Made by a program: the position numbers and the translations under genes. From Pseudopyrenochaeta lycopersici (lineage: Eukaryota > Ascomycota > Dothideomycetes > Pleosporales > Pseudopyrenochaetaceae), in contig NHZP01000015.1 of NCBI GenBank assembly GCA_003313425.1, positions 558,001 to 622,000 on the forward strand: a DNA stretch of 64,000 bases, given 5' to 3'. Below are positions 33,446-45,597 of the stretch, in pieces; positions within the stretch are counted from its first letter, which is position 1, and every line of letters starts with the position of its first letter. The notes under the pieces are model-generated. The model was not told the DNA's origin. It did not search any database and worked only from the letters and a program-made list of their open reading frames with translations.

Positions 33446-35791
33446 CTTAAAATTATTAAATCTCTAGCGTATGTCCTTATTAAGAATAAAAGGGACCGTC
33501 CTGTAAGAGCGAAGCTACAAGAGAAAGCTATTAAAGGCTAGCTTATTAGGCTAGACGTAACTAATGTCTATAAAGTCTAGATCCTATACTTAGATTATAT
33601 TATTAGATCTTAGGATATGTAAATAGATAAGAAAGTTATGTATAATCTACAGCTTATTATAAGCCTTCCTAAGTCCGTACACACGCTCTTAATTATTATA
33701 AATAAGATTAATTTAGATAAGACTAATACAGAACTACTTCTAGTTATATAAGACGTAATAGTTTCTAATCCTAATTTAGTCTAATATAAAGTACTGTTAT
33801 AGTTCCTTCCTATAATATAATCTTAATCTACACAAATAATTTCTAATAGGACATAAAGTTACGCAGATAAGCTATAACTACAGCTATACCTAACTCTAAT
33901 ATCCCTTAAATTACGTTAACTAAGCATAATAACATAAGCTTTTCTAAGAATAGGGGTAGGCTATTATACAGTAAACTTAGTTTAGTTACACCTTACTACA
34001 CGTTAGGTGTAGAAGCAGGCACGTTAATAAGCTTATGTATTACGACTTAAACGTGCTAAGCTGGGATAATAAATAGCCTACACCTTTACATTAGCACGGT
34101 TAATCTGTACTTACTAAAGGGACTTAATACTACTGCTAGACTTTTAGCATTAGCTAAAGCGGCATCTAGAGAAAGAAGGGTTTAGACGTACTATAGACGC
34201 TAAGATTAAGTTACTTAAAGAGAAGAAAACTTTTAAACTAGTTAATTACCTAGAGCATAAATAAGTGCTGCTACTTAAATAGGTTTTTACTTATAAACTT
34301 AATAACGCTAGGTACCTTATTTATTATAAAGCACGAATATGTATAAGAGGCGATCTCTAACACAATATTACTAATAACATCTATATAGCTACTAGCGTAT
34401 ATTATAGTTTCCGTATCCTTATAGCACTTATCTGTGCGTTTAGGCTTCTCTATTATTAAATTAACTTTAAGAACGCCTTTATTAACGCAGATATAGATAA
34501 TAAGATTTATACTACTTATCTACTAAGGTATAGAACGCTAGGAAAGGTTTAGAAACTACTTAAAGCGCTGTACAGGCTACGTAAATTACTAAAGCTATAG
34601 TTTAATAAACTTATATTATTCCTTAAGGGTCTAAGATTTAATTATTGCCTAGATAAGCTATACATACTTATTAATAATAAAACAGGACTTATCTTATTTC
34701 TCTATGTAGATAATCTTCTTATTATTACACGACAAGAATGTATTTACTAGATTAACTAATTTAAGACAGCAGTAAATAAAAAGTACGGGATTAAGGATTT
34801 AAGCGAAGTAATCTTATTCCTTAATATTAGGATTCTAAGAGATACTAGAGCTAAAAAGCTTTAGATTTATTAAGATAGATATATTAATAAAATCTGTACT
34901 AAATTTAGAATAGATTAGTTATTAAGAATAGCTACTACGCCTCTTATCTTATTATATTATCCTTAACCTTTTAAAGGTTAGGCTACGATCTAATAGATTA
35001 CAGAGATGTAGGAAAAGGTAGGCTTAATACTATATACAGTAGTAGTATTAAGACTAGATATCTCCTTTATAGCTAGCTAGTTAAGTTAGTTCGCTATAAA
35101 CCCTTTACTAGAGTATTTACAGTGCGCAAATTAAGTACTCTTATATCTCTAGGCTATAAAGTACTATACTATTAAGTTCTTAGGCTCTGTAAACTACTCT
35201 ATAGAAGTAGAGACAGGTAATAATAAAGTACTACAGTTATTAAGCGACGCATTGTTCGCAGATAATCTAGAGACTCGAAAATCTACCTAAGGCTATCTTA
35301 TAAAGTTATTTAGTAGACCTATTATATAGTAGTTATCTAAATAAAAGACTATAACTACCTTAACAACTAAAGTAGAGCTCTTATTACTATTACACATAGT
35401 AAGGGAGACAATAGGTCTATACAGACTGTTTAAGCAGATAGAGTTTAACCCTAAAAACTAACCTCGTATTCTCTATAATAATTAATAAACAGTAGGCCTA
35501 ATCTAGAAAGAGAGACTATAGCTAACATTAAAACTTAAACACGTTAATATCTACAACCTCTAGCTTAGATAGATTTACAGAGATAGTAAAGTTATAGTCT
35601 AGTAGGTTCTAACTACAGATATACCTTTAGATAGCTTTATAAAACCCCTTTTAATAGAGAAATATATTTACTTTGTACGCTAATTAGGCCTAGTTAATAT
35701 CTTATTACGGATTAACCTAGGATATACATTAGAAGAGAATAGTCCCTAAGCTATTTAGATCTTATCTAAAATAGAGTAAAATCTAGGGGAG
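33446..35791 (+). pseudogene. Copia reverse transcriptase and RNase H, RIP-inactivated
   Basis: Continues the copia polyprotein after the nested element. LILFLYVDNLLIITRQ near 34690 is the catalytic YVDDLL motif with Asp-to-Asn (GAT to AAT). Near 35250 the frame gives LFADNLETRKST, then GYLIKLFSRPII and TTLTTKVELLLL, the RNase H core of fungal copia elements. Many stops, all of RIP type. Confidence 0.82.
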
Positions 35792-35977
35792 TGTATTACA
35801 GGCTAAGGTATTATCTTAAGGAACCTAAGGAAGAACTGCATTAGTAATCTTGCTATATAATCTTAGACGTGCGGGGTCAGGTTTATAAGAAAAAGACACA
35901 ACACACACACAATACAACTTTTCTGCTCATTATTAATTATTTTGACTTCTTATTATTTTAGCACGTCCAGTGCGACA
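35792..35977 (+). repeat. Copia 3' LTR
   Basis: 186 bp. Its last 110 bases keep CA dinucleotides that the left LTR has lost. Followed by the target duplication CAAGC at 35978-35982. Confidence 0.88.
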
Positions 35978-35985
35978 CAAGCTCA

Positions 35986-36453
35986 TCAGCGGTTAGCTTG
36001 TGGCTTTGCAGGCTCTCGGGTTCTGATTGGCAGCCTTGTTGATTCTAAGTTACAGACCATAGCAAATGTGGCTTTATCCTTGCACCTCGCTGCGACACTC
36101 TTTTTTGCCCCGCAAAGGTCTACAGCCCACTTTCTGTATACATCGGCATCATGTGATCTACACTCACATGAGGCATGCTCAATCATATCCACAACATTCA
36201 TAGGCCACCAGATTTGCGGGTAGTGCTTGTTGGCCAGGATGACTTTGGGTGAGTAGCAGACACCTTGACAAGCACGACATGGCGCCGGCGGAAAGGTGAG
36301 TAACATGCTACTATCGAACACGCGTTTCGCACACGCGAGAAGTCGCCTGTGACAACGCCACCTAGTTTCAAGCAGAGCTACCGCGACATAGCTGGGTGAC
36401 AGAACCCGCAGGTCAACATCTTCAAGTTGTTGCATGACTATACTTAAATCCAA
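35986..36453 (-). CDS. Unknown 155-residue ORF in the transposon cargo
   Basis: An open, non-RIP-mutated minus-strand frame directly downstream of the deaminase gene. It begins MDLSIVMQQLEDVDLRVLSP and carries Cys/His pairs (CRACQGVC near residue 58, CECRSHD near 95, LCGAKK, ARCKDK) that could bind zinc. I recognise no family. Its stop lies only 8 bases from the copia insertion point, but before it, so the insertion did not create the stop. It could be a separate gene, a 3' exon of a longer one, or chance. The preserved GC content in the middle of RIP-damaged DNA is the main reason to list it. Confidence 0.4.
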   Translation of the reverse strand: MDLSIVMQQLEDVDLRVLSPSYVAVALLETRWRCHRRLLACAKRVFDSSMLLTFPPAPCRACQGVCYSPKVILANKHYPQIWWPMNVVDMIEHASCECRSHDADVYRKWAVDLCGAKKSVAARCKDKATFAMVCNLESTRLPIRTREPAKPQANR

Positions 36454-36679
36454 TTATTATTCGTTTAATTAAGGTTGTAGATAACGTCAACTACGTTAAT
36501 ACTATCATATCCGTTAAGCAACGTTACTCTAAACACGATAACACAGAGAACACAAGTTTCTTTCCAATTTGGTATAACTATCAACAAAAATCAAACTTTC
36601 GCCTCCCAAAACCTTCTGCTTGTTCGTCCAAGTGAAATACCTAAAGAAAATCAATAACTTCTGCCACCTGTCCCTCGCC
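36454..36679. other. Spacer between cargo ORFs
   Basis: AT-rich 226 bases downstream of the deaminase stop. Probably its 3' region and/or the upstream region of the 155-codon ORF. Confidence 0.4.
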
Positions 36680-38320
36680 TCAACCTCGTGTAGCTGATAA
36701 CCGACTTGTTGCTCGACTCGAAGCGTCGGTAGACATATACTGAAGCCTTGGCTGCGCGTTTTCTTGAAGAAAATCCAAGGTATCTTGTCCGGTTTGCCGA
36801 ATAATCTTTGAATACATGTCTATCAACACATTCGCTCCCGTTTCGTTGAGATTTTCATCCGGTCCTCGACAGCCTGGGATGATCTTGTGATGGGTAGCTG
36901 GTTGGACGTAATAATGCTTGTGGTTACAGAGCCAATTGTAGCAGAAGTAACATGCTGACTTGCTACATCCAATATATTTGTCGTTGTCGACAAATTCCAT
37001 ATCCCGAGATCTGCTGAACGTGTCTGCAATTTGTAGTTCAGCATGCACCCTTGTGACAACTGTTTGTCGAGAAACCATCGAAGAGTAAATTGGCCTAACA
37101 AATGGCGAATCAAGTTCATGGAGCCTGGCGAATGCATGCTTGTAATGAATTGGGTTGCGAGAAGCCGAGTCTGCAGAGATTCCATGTAAGACTTCATGGG
37201 GACTCATGCAACTTGGATGGATTGTTTTCTCGACAGTCGCCGGAGCACTGACTGTACGTATTTCGTGAACCCGCTTTAGAGAAGGAACCGTGACCATTGC
37301 CTCGACTACTGTATTCGCTGCTGCGCGCGTTGCGCCTAGGCGCCAGACGTAGTGCGCTAGCCTGCTGAACTCATCGCCGGCATTGGCTGAATATCTTTTG
37401 ATGTGATAGTATTCTGCATTTCTCATGTCATAGCAAAGGTTGACGTAGGCCTCCAGAGTCCAACTTGGCGGAGGCTCCGACAGTTTTTTCAACTTTGTTC
37501 GTACGAGTTTCACTCCAAGAGTTAGCCGTTTGCCATATTACTAAAGCCTCATCATACCAATATCATCTTTTTCTCTGTGTCTGAGAGACATCCTGCAATT
37601 TGTTGCGTACTTCTGAACATTCTCCCTGTAGAACTGGATTCGGGGCTTGCACTTTTCAACAGCGAGCCTGAAGATAGTGTCTTGGAGGATGCTCTGATTT
37701 TCTAAAGTCGCGGTCCTCAAAGTTACTAGAATGTTTGTCGCATAAACCCGAATGTCATCGCGTATCCCTTCGTTTGCGGCTAACCAGAGAAAGTCGCTAT
37801 AGGGGCGCTGCTGCAGTGCAGTAGCCGTGACTGTATTCCCGCCTTTTTGTACGTCGCAAAGATACGCAAATGAGTCTAAGAAATTCCTTCTGGCCTCGCA
37901 TTTCGGATCCTCGGATCGCTGCCGTGGCTTATGCTTGTCCTTGAATCCTGATAGGGCCTCAAGGAGCGCCAGTCGAGGATATAGCTTCTTGGCTTCAACT
38001 TCCTGAATCTGTTCCAATAACGATCCCAAAGACGAATATCCTCTTTGTACCATCGTACGAGGGGCTTGGGGTATGTTACTGGTTCCCGGGCCTGGCCTCA
38101 AAATTGGCAGATTGACCGCTGGCTGCCGGCGATGCTGAAGCATGTTCATGGCGAAGAAAGTTGTGCATCCGAGCTGGGAAGAAATGTCGAGGAGATGACT
38201 GCGAAAACATTCATAGACAAAATGATTATTTTGTCTTATCGGGTTTGGAAGCTTTCTCGGGGCTTCCACAAATTTCGAAAGCTTTCTACAGGTTTCGGTT
38301 AAAGCCTCAGCCTTGTCCAA
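36680..38320 (-). CDS. OTT_1508-like deaminase-fold protein, transposon cargo
   Basis: Two exons, 37558-38320 and 36680-37512, separated by a 45-base GT-AG intron with a CTAAC branch site. They join in frame to 531 residues. The C-terminal half has the zinc-site motifs of the OTT_1508-like branch of the deaminase superfamily. HAE is at about residue 411 (RVHAELQIADTF), followed by NDKYIGCSKSACYFC with C442 and C445. All metal ligands are present. This branch is related to bacterial polymorphic-toxin deaminases and is expanded in fungi; substrates are unknown. The N-terminal half is helical and uncharacterised. The 5' end is unresolved: the frame opens at 38320 without ATG, and a further exon reading EIAQPFYTVVSG lies near 38380, before a GTAAGT donor. 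It sits inside the DNA transposon and is not RIP-mutated. Confidence 0.75.
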
Positions 38321-38610
38321 TTGGAGGTAACGTGTATTTAGCCGGCTAAGCTACATACTGTGTACTTACGCCTGATACCACAGTATAGAAGGGCTGGGCG
38401 ATCTCACTGCATATAAACTAGTATGAATATAGAAAGTGGGGCTATGCCGTTGCCTAGTACAAGGCAGCGCAAACTAGTGGAGCCGCATTCGCTACAGGCG
38501 ATATACAACACTGAAGTCGCACCTGCTTTTCTAATTTAGACAGCGATATTATCTTGCAGTGCAGAAATTAAGTTACATAACTAATTCATCTTAAAGCTAA
38601 CTAGGAAAAA
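38321..38610. other. Probable 5' exon(s) and promoter of the deaminase gene
   Basis: On the minus strand, an acceptor-like TATATGCAG near 38410 is followed by codons for EIAQPFYTVVSG and then GTAAGT at about 38372. This looks like an upstream exon of the deaminase gene. Joining it to the next open frame needs either a 24-base intron or a 58-base one ending at 38313, so I leave it open. Beyond 38520 the sequence turns AT-rich. Confidence 0.4.
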
Positions 38611-38663
38611 TTAATACATCTTCGCTACTGGGACGCTCCATGGATACTGTGAGTCCAACACTT
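38611..38663 (-). pseudogene. Last codons of the Fot1/pogo transposase
   Basis: The transposase frame from 45598 continues here across the gypsy insertion: VLDSQYPWSVPVAKMY and then TAA at 38611-38613. CACTT at 38659-38663 is the left target duplication. Confidence 0.65.
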
Positions 38664-39057
38664 TGTGAAGAATCCTAAAAGCTATCGGTGAGGATAACTA
38701 ATGAGATTACAAGGTTGGTTCTCTGGGATAGAGTAAGGGACTAGATAAAAGGGGGTTTTAATACTAAGACAGTAAGAGGGTGCTTCTATAAAGAGTACTA
38801 AGAGTTAAGAATAATTAGTATTGCTATTACTATACTGTAGAGTATAATATTAAGTTAAACATAATAAGCTATAAGGGTTTATTATAGTAATTTATATACA
38901 TAACGCGCTTGTTGCGCTCGCTACGAGCGCTGCGAGCGCTCGTCCTTAGCAGAGCGAGCGGTTACGTAACACGTGACAGAGTAGAACACTAGCGCTTCCT
39001 AACTAGCTGTTAGTACCTAAGGCTCTCCCTTTTTATCTAGGATTCTAGATCTTAACA
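38664..39057 (-). repeat. Second gypsy LTR, left (3' LTR), strongly RIP-mutated
   Basis: Starts TGTGAAGAATCC and ends CTTAACA. It contains a GC-rich run of overlapping GCGCTCG/CGAGCGC words near 38905-38945, 31 bp longer than in the right LTR. Confidence 0.88.
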
Positions 39058-42000
39058 CTATCCCTCTCCTTCTTTAGGATTTGTCTTAAATTACGTAATG
39101 TATAGCTAGATCAGCTTAAAGGCAGCGTACCTCGCGTCTGTAGTAATATAAGACAAAATGTTGTCTAAGTCTTAGATTTATAATCTACGTCTCTATAATA
39201 AAATCTTCTGTGCTAAAACTATTACTAAATTTACTTATAATAAGTGTTTTAGGGATAATATTATTTATTATATTATGCTAAATTTAAACTTAAAATGTGC
39301 TAAATATACTTATTTAGGGAAACCGTGTGTGAATATATCTTAGGCTTCTTTAGACAAAACTTATAATAAGTACTAGAAGAAGGTAGATAATAATAAGAAG
39401 TTACTAGTAACTGTAATCGCGCAGTTACTTTAGAATAAGGCGATTTTAAAGCAGGTGGAAGAAAGGGCGCAGAAGAAGGCGTTGTGTCTTGCGTTAGAGA
39501 TGCATAACAACAGAGAGTTAGAGTTTACTAAAGAAGCTCCTTATCTAGCTGTTAATACATTAGTTAGTTTTTCTCTAATAGTATAGTCTACTATAGGCGC
39601 CTTAGATTAACTAGTAACCCCGGCGGAGCTTAGGCAGGCTTCTACCTTCTAAGTTTATTTCTTCTTTTTCTTTTCCTCTCTTTCCTAATATTCTCTAATT
39701 TTTTCTTAGCAGTTTCTTAGATTTTCTAGTAGTTCCTACGTACTTTCTACGCTTAGGTATTCTTTCTATTTAACTAGGTAACTGAAGCTTAGTTCTAGGT
39801 TATTAACTCTTCTATTCTATTAGTACTCCTAGATTTTCTTAACTTTAAACTTGTTTTCTTCTTTAGGTTTGTATTAGAATATTCTTTATAATAGCGTTAC
39901 AGAGTTAGCTAGTTCTAACTTAGAGATATAAAAGTATAGGTAGATCTTTATATCTAGTAGTAGCTTAAGTATATAATTTATAGGTCTGTTTTATTCTTTA
40001 ACTAAAAATAGTCTAACCTTAACATAATTAAGTCCCTTACTTAGTTACTTGTTGCGTAGATTTTTTATAAGTAAGTATGCTTTATCCCTCTTCTTTAGCT
40101 AAGGTGCTATTTTTCTTTTCTTATTCTAGTAGGAAATACTATTACGTTATACTTTCTTAAAGTTTTCTTAGAGTTATTTATATACTTTTTTTATTTCTTT
40201 AGCTATTTTTATAGCTGCTTTAGCTTTTCTGCTAGGATATAACTTTATAAAGAGATTAGGGTGTCTCCTGTAATTAGTAAAGAATAGTGTCTTTCTAGTT
40301 AATTCTAATAATTTGTTATTATAGGCTAGTTGTTCTATTAGTAATAGTAAAACCTAATTATTTTACTGTTAATTACTGTAGATTCTTAGGTAGGTTTTTA
40401 TTATTCTGTTTATTCTTTCTATTTATCTGTCTGTTTATAGGTAATAGGCTGTTAATAATTTTCTCTTTATTCCTATCGCGGCTATTAATATAGACTAGAA
40501 GTTAGATATAAAGAGCTTATCTCTGTTACTTATAATAGACTTAGGTATACTGTAATATTGTATTAGTCTGTCTAGGATAACAAACGCTAGTTATTCTGTG
40601 TTGTAGTCGTTCCTAAATAGTATTATTTCTGCTGCTTTTATAAACCTGCAGACTATATTAAAGATAGCGTTATACTTAATTCCTATTATAGGGTCTTTAG
40701 ATAGTAGTAATCTTGTTATAAAATCTATAGAAATATCTGCCTAAGGTTTATTAGGTAGCTCTATAGCTTACATTTCTCTGTAGGGTGCGTAGGTACTGTG
40801 TTTGTTCTTGTAATAGTCCGCGCATTTTTTAATAAACTATTTAACCTTAGCTTTTATATTCTTAAAGCTATAGTATCGTTATATAAGTTCTATTATTCTT
40901 TTAATTCCTAGGTAACTATATACTAGGTTATTGTAGTATTATTAGATAATTACCTCTTATAATTCTTTAGGTACTTTAGACGTAATTATTATAGTATTAT
41001 TTAATAACTTATTAGGTCCTAAGCTTCTGTCCTAGTTTACTTAAAGGATAGCATTACTAACTATTACTTTTATTCCTATAATATCTATTCTATAGCTAAG
41101 AGTATCAGCTCTGCTGTTATCCTTTTCTAGCGTATATATAATCTTAAACTTATATTATCCTAATATCTTAGCCTATCTAACCTATCTATAGTTTAAGGTT
41201 TTAGTAGTAGTAAAATAAACTAAGTTCTTATAATCTGTAAATATTATAAGATCTAAGCAGCTTTCTGCGTAGATTTGCTAGTAGTTAAGAGCGTTAACAA
41301 CTGCTATAAGCTCTTTGTTATGCACGTTATAGCGTTCCTTAGCGTCTATAAATTTTCTTAAGTAGTATATAATTAGGTACTATTTCCTATCGCGTTCTTA
41401 TTTTACTATTGCACTTAGTGTAAAGTCTAAGGTATCTGTTTTAAACTGTAAGAGTTCTCCTGTTTAGAATACTATTAATACTAGTAGTAAGATACAGGCT
41501 TCTTTAAGCGTCTAGAATACTTTTCTTTATTTATTTTCCTATTTTTATTTTATTTCTTTCCTTATAAGCTTAGTAAGTAGGATAGATTTCTTAGAGAAGT
41601 CCTTAATAAACTATTAGTTAAAGTTAATAAATCCTATAAATAACTATATATCTTTAACTATTTTAGGTTTAGGCTATTCTTTTACTACTCTTATTTTTTC
41701 CTTACTTATCTTTACTCTATATATACCTACTATACATCCTAGGAATTTAACTTCTTCCTTATAGAACTTATATTTCTTAGGTTTAAGTAGTAAACTAAAT
41801 CTTCCTAAGTAGGTAAGAACTATTTTAACGTGCTTAATATATTCCTATAGATTATTAGAGTATATAAAGATATTATTAAGGTATATAATAATAAATATAT
41901 CTAGGTATTCCTTTAACACATTATTAATAAGTGCCTAGTATATTGCTAGTGCGTTAGTAAGACTAAAAGGTATTACTATATACTTATAGTAGCTGTAGCG

Positions 42001-45000
42001 TATTCTAAACGCAGTCTTCTATTCTTTACCTTTCTTTATATAAATAAGGTTGTACGCTCCTCTTAAGTCTAATACTATAAAGACTTTTATAAAGGCTAGT
42101 TAATCTTATAGTTCTGCTATATTTAGTAAAGAGTATTAATTCTTTATTATAATATTATTAAGTTTCTAGTAGTTAATATATAATCTTAACTTCCTATTTT
42201 TCTTTAGTATAAATAGTATAGGGTATCCTGCTAGTAATTATAATTCCCTAATAAATTCTTTCTTTAAGTTTATCTTAATATATTCGCGCAGGGTTTTAAG
42301 TTCTTTTTTTAATAAACTGTAAATTAGGCTAAAAGTTAGTTACTTTCCTTCCTATAGAATAATCTTATAATCCTAGAGTTAATACTTAGGTAATACTTTT
42401 ATAGTTATCTCTTCCTAAAAGAGTAACTTATATTCTTTATACTTATTAGGGATTACTAGAGTTACGCTTTACTCCTTTACTCTAGCTTATTAGTTTAAGG
42501 GCTTCCTATTAGTACCTGCTAAGTTAGACCTTTATATCTTAAGGTTATCCTTATTTAAAGTAAGGATCCTAATTATTATCTTCTTATCTACCTAGGCACT
42601 TAGCCGCAGCGTAGGCTTACTCGTAGTTACGTCTATTCTATAGCATTTAAATAAGAACTTTTTCCTTTTCTAATCTATGTCTAGACTATGTTCTCTTAAC
42701 TATAAGAGTCCTAGTATTATATTATATTATAATAGTCTAAAGACGTCTAGGTTAATTATTTCCCTATAGTTCTAGATAATAAGTTACACGCTCTATACTT
42801 TATGTGTAATTACAGACTTTAATAGTATTAGCTGTCTATTAGCTACTATTAATAGATATAGTACTAATTTTAATAATAGGATAAGGCTAGCTTATTCTAT
42901 CGCTCGCGCAGAAATATAGCTCTGTTATACTCTAGAATCTACTAGTACCTTTATTTAGCTTCTATTAAGCTTAATATTTAGCTTAAGAAGTTCTTATGCG
43001 CCTGTTATATATAGAGTTTATAATTCTTACCTATTAGTAGGCGCGATTCTAAAAAAGACTCTTCTTAATACCTATTTAGTGTCTTAACGTCCTTATATTT
43101 AAGGTAGTAGGGGTTAAGGCACGTTTACTATTACTATTAGTTGCATTCCTTATTAAAGATAAGCTGCATTACTATAATAGCTGCAGGGTCTTTAATCTCT
43201 AGGAAGTAGAAGACAGTCCTCTTATCCTATAGGTAGTTGTCGCATTTAACTTTAAGATAATTATACTATTAGTATTTATATTAGTAAAATAAGTAAGGGA
43301 AGTATCCCTGTTCCGTCTTACTTAAATAGTGTATAGCGCACAGGTCTATAGTACAGAAAGACTAGTAAATAACACTGTGTTACTTATTACGTAGATCTAT
43401 TAAGTAGTCTAGTACTAGTTTTTACAGTCCTTTACGCATAGTATATAGGGTTTAAGCCGCCTCTACGCGCTTATAGTAGTTCCTAGCTTCTTCTTCTGTA
43501 AGTAGCTAGTTAGAGTTAATATTCTCTTTATTATCCTCCTAATATATTTATTATTTAAGCTAAGTATAAATATCTTATTTCTTACTATCTATAAGCATAA
43601 TCTCGCTATATAAATTAACTTAAAGGTACTCTTATTATACTAGGTCCTAAGTATTAGGTATATAGAAGGCGTCTTCCTTTACTAATAGTAGCATTATTTA
43701 GCGTTATAATATATTTTTAGAGGTCTTAACTACTAGGGGTTCTAGTGCCTATATTTATCTAGCTCGTTAAAGTTTCTGTAGTACGTCCCTAACGCTTACA
43801 GGTTGCTATGCTTCTTTAGCCTTTTCCGCCTATTCTTATATTACCTTCGTGTAATATTTAGAGTAACAGTAGTATTCCTGTAATATGTCTTGCATTACTT
43901 ATTTAGCTAAAATAATTATACTTATTCCTTATTTTATAGCTGCTTCCTATTCTTCTAGGGTTAACGCGTTAATATATTATACTTTATACATATATTGCGC
44001 GTATAGTTAGTAGTTAAGTTCTATAATATCTTTTTCTACCTCTATAGGCGTTAATAGCCTTAAGGTTCCTAGTTAATATTATTTCTAGAAGTTTTTCTTT
44101 TTCTAATCCTTAGTTAGAAGCACTATAGTATTATTAAGGTCTTCCTTAGTATCTTTATAGACTAGAGATAGGGAGCTACTACTCTCTTCTTCCTTATTAC
44201 TATACTAGGTTCCTAGAATCCCTTTCTTAGTAGGTTCTAGGAGAAGTAGCTATAACAGCTCTATATCTTAGGCCTCTTCCTCTTAGGTTATAATAACTTC
44301 CTATATTTCTTTATCGCTGTTTTCTTCTTTTATAACTATTATATTAATCTATAAAGTTACCTTATTCTTACTTCTATAGTCCTTAGCTATATAGCCTTTC
44401 TTATTATAGTTAAAATAGGTTATTTCTTTTTTCTTCCTGCCCTTACCTAACTTTCCTCTGTTAAGGTTATCTAGATACATTACCTTAGGGCCTCCTAATA
44501 TATACTATCTAGGTACTCCCTATAGTTAATACTAGTATCGTAGGCGACTGTTATTTAGCTTATTATAATAATCTTTCTAGGGTTTCTTATCTTCTTTTAT
44601 TTATCCTAGTTATTATCCTGCGAGTTATACGCGAAGCTTATAGAGCTCTATATCTAGTTAGATAGTCTTATTAATTAGGTTATCTAGTGTTGTAATTTTT
44701 ATGCCTGTACGCATAAGCTTAGTCTAGACGTCCGCTTTTAGGCCTTGTTTGTACATAGTTTTTAGGGTATTATTATTCTAACTAGTCTGTCTAGCGTAAC
44801 CTAGAAATTTATTAGTGTAGTTAGCTGCAGACCTAGTTTATCACATGTTTTAAATCTTACGTTCTATAATAGTTGCTACGTTCAGAAGCCTAAACGCTTA
44901 ACGCATGCATGCTTTAAATCTTTCTATATTCTTAAACATAACAATAAGTTCTTAAGGCTTTTCGCTATTGCTTATGTACTTAACTAGGTAAGGTTTTACC

Positions 45001-45229
45001 TACTTAGCAGCTTCGCCTCTTATATAGCTAGATATAAGTACTGCTTAGTTATTGTTATCTATAGTAGTCGCATTAAACTTAAAGAAGAGGTTAAACTAAA
45101 GTAACTATTCTTTAAGCTTAAAGTAATCTCTATAGAAGAGGTCTAGTTTAGTAACAGCGTTACCTAGCCTAGTAGTATAATAGTTTATGTTATCTATCTT
45201 AGTATTACTTATCTTAAGAGTGTTTAAAG
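39058..45229 (-). pseudogene. Second gypsy gag-pol, RIP-inactivated
   Basis: Minus-strand reading near 41860-41895 gives IFIIIYLNNIFIYSNNL, the YLDD catalytic motif with both Asp changed to Asn. EYIKHVKIVLTYL and KKYKFYKEEVKFLG follow. The gag end lies near 45050: FNLFFKFNATTIDNNN, then SSYIRGEAAK and VKPYLVKYI, typical of fungal Ty3 gag. Stops occur throughout. Confidence 0.78.
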
Positions 45230-45592
45230 TATAAAGAATCCTAAAAGCTATTAGTAAGGATAACTAATAAGATTGTAAGGTTAGTTCTCTAGGATAGAGT
45301 AAGGGACTAGATAAAAGGGGGTTTTAATACTAAGACAGTAAGAGGGTGCTTCTGTAAAGAGTACTAAGGGTTAAGAATAATTAGTATTACTATTACTATA
45401 CTATAGAGTATAATATTAAGTTAAACATAATAAGCTATAAGGGTTTATTATAGTAATTTATATACATAACGCGCTCGTCCTTGGCAGAGCGAGCGGTCAC
45501 GTGACACGTGACAGAGTGGAACACTGGCGCTTCCTGACTGGCTGTCAGTACCTGAGGCTCTCCCTCCTTGTCCAGGATTCCAGATCCTAACA
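45230..45592 (-). repeat. Second gypsy LTR, right (5' LTR), 3' portion spared from RIP
   Basis: Same sequence as the left LTR apart from transitions and a 31-bp gap. From about 45477 to 45592 it keeps TG and CA dinucleotides that are TA in the left copy. Confidence 0.88.
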
Positions 45593-45597
45593 CACTT

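Larger units (their letters stand above)
22468..35977 (+). mobile_element. Ty1/copia LTR retrotransposon, RIP-mutated, carrying a nested gypsy element
   Basis: LTRs at 22468-22651 and 35792-35977 share almost all bases. The target duplication CAAGC flanks the element at 22463-22467 and 35978-35982. Gag/integrase lies before, and reverse transcriptase/RNase H after, an 8 kb gypsy element inserted in the middle. Integrase before reverse transcriptase is the copia order. Without the nested element it is about 5.5 kb, normal for copia. A purine-rich tract (CTAGGGGAG) abuts the right LTR. Coding frames are full of stops with CpA/TpG nearly absent, the RIP signature. Confidence 0.9.
38664..45592 (-). 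mobile_element. Second Ty3/gypsy LTR retrotransposon, RIP-mutated
   Basis: LTRs 38664-39057 (394 bp) and 45230-45592 (363 bp), with CACTT on each side (38659-38663 and 45593-45597). Minus orientation. Purines on the minus strand (AAGAAGGAGAGGGATAG, rc of 39058-39074) form the polypurine tract next to the 3' LTR, and the gag remnant lies at the right end. Total 6.9 kb. It interrupts the transposase of the DNA transposon. Confidence 0.9.
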
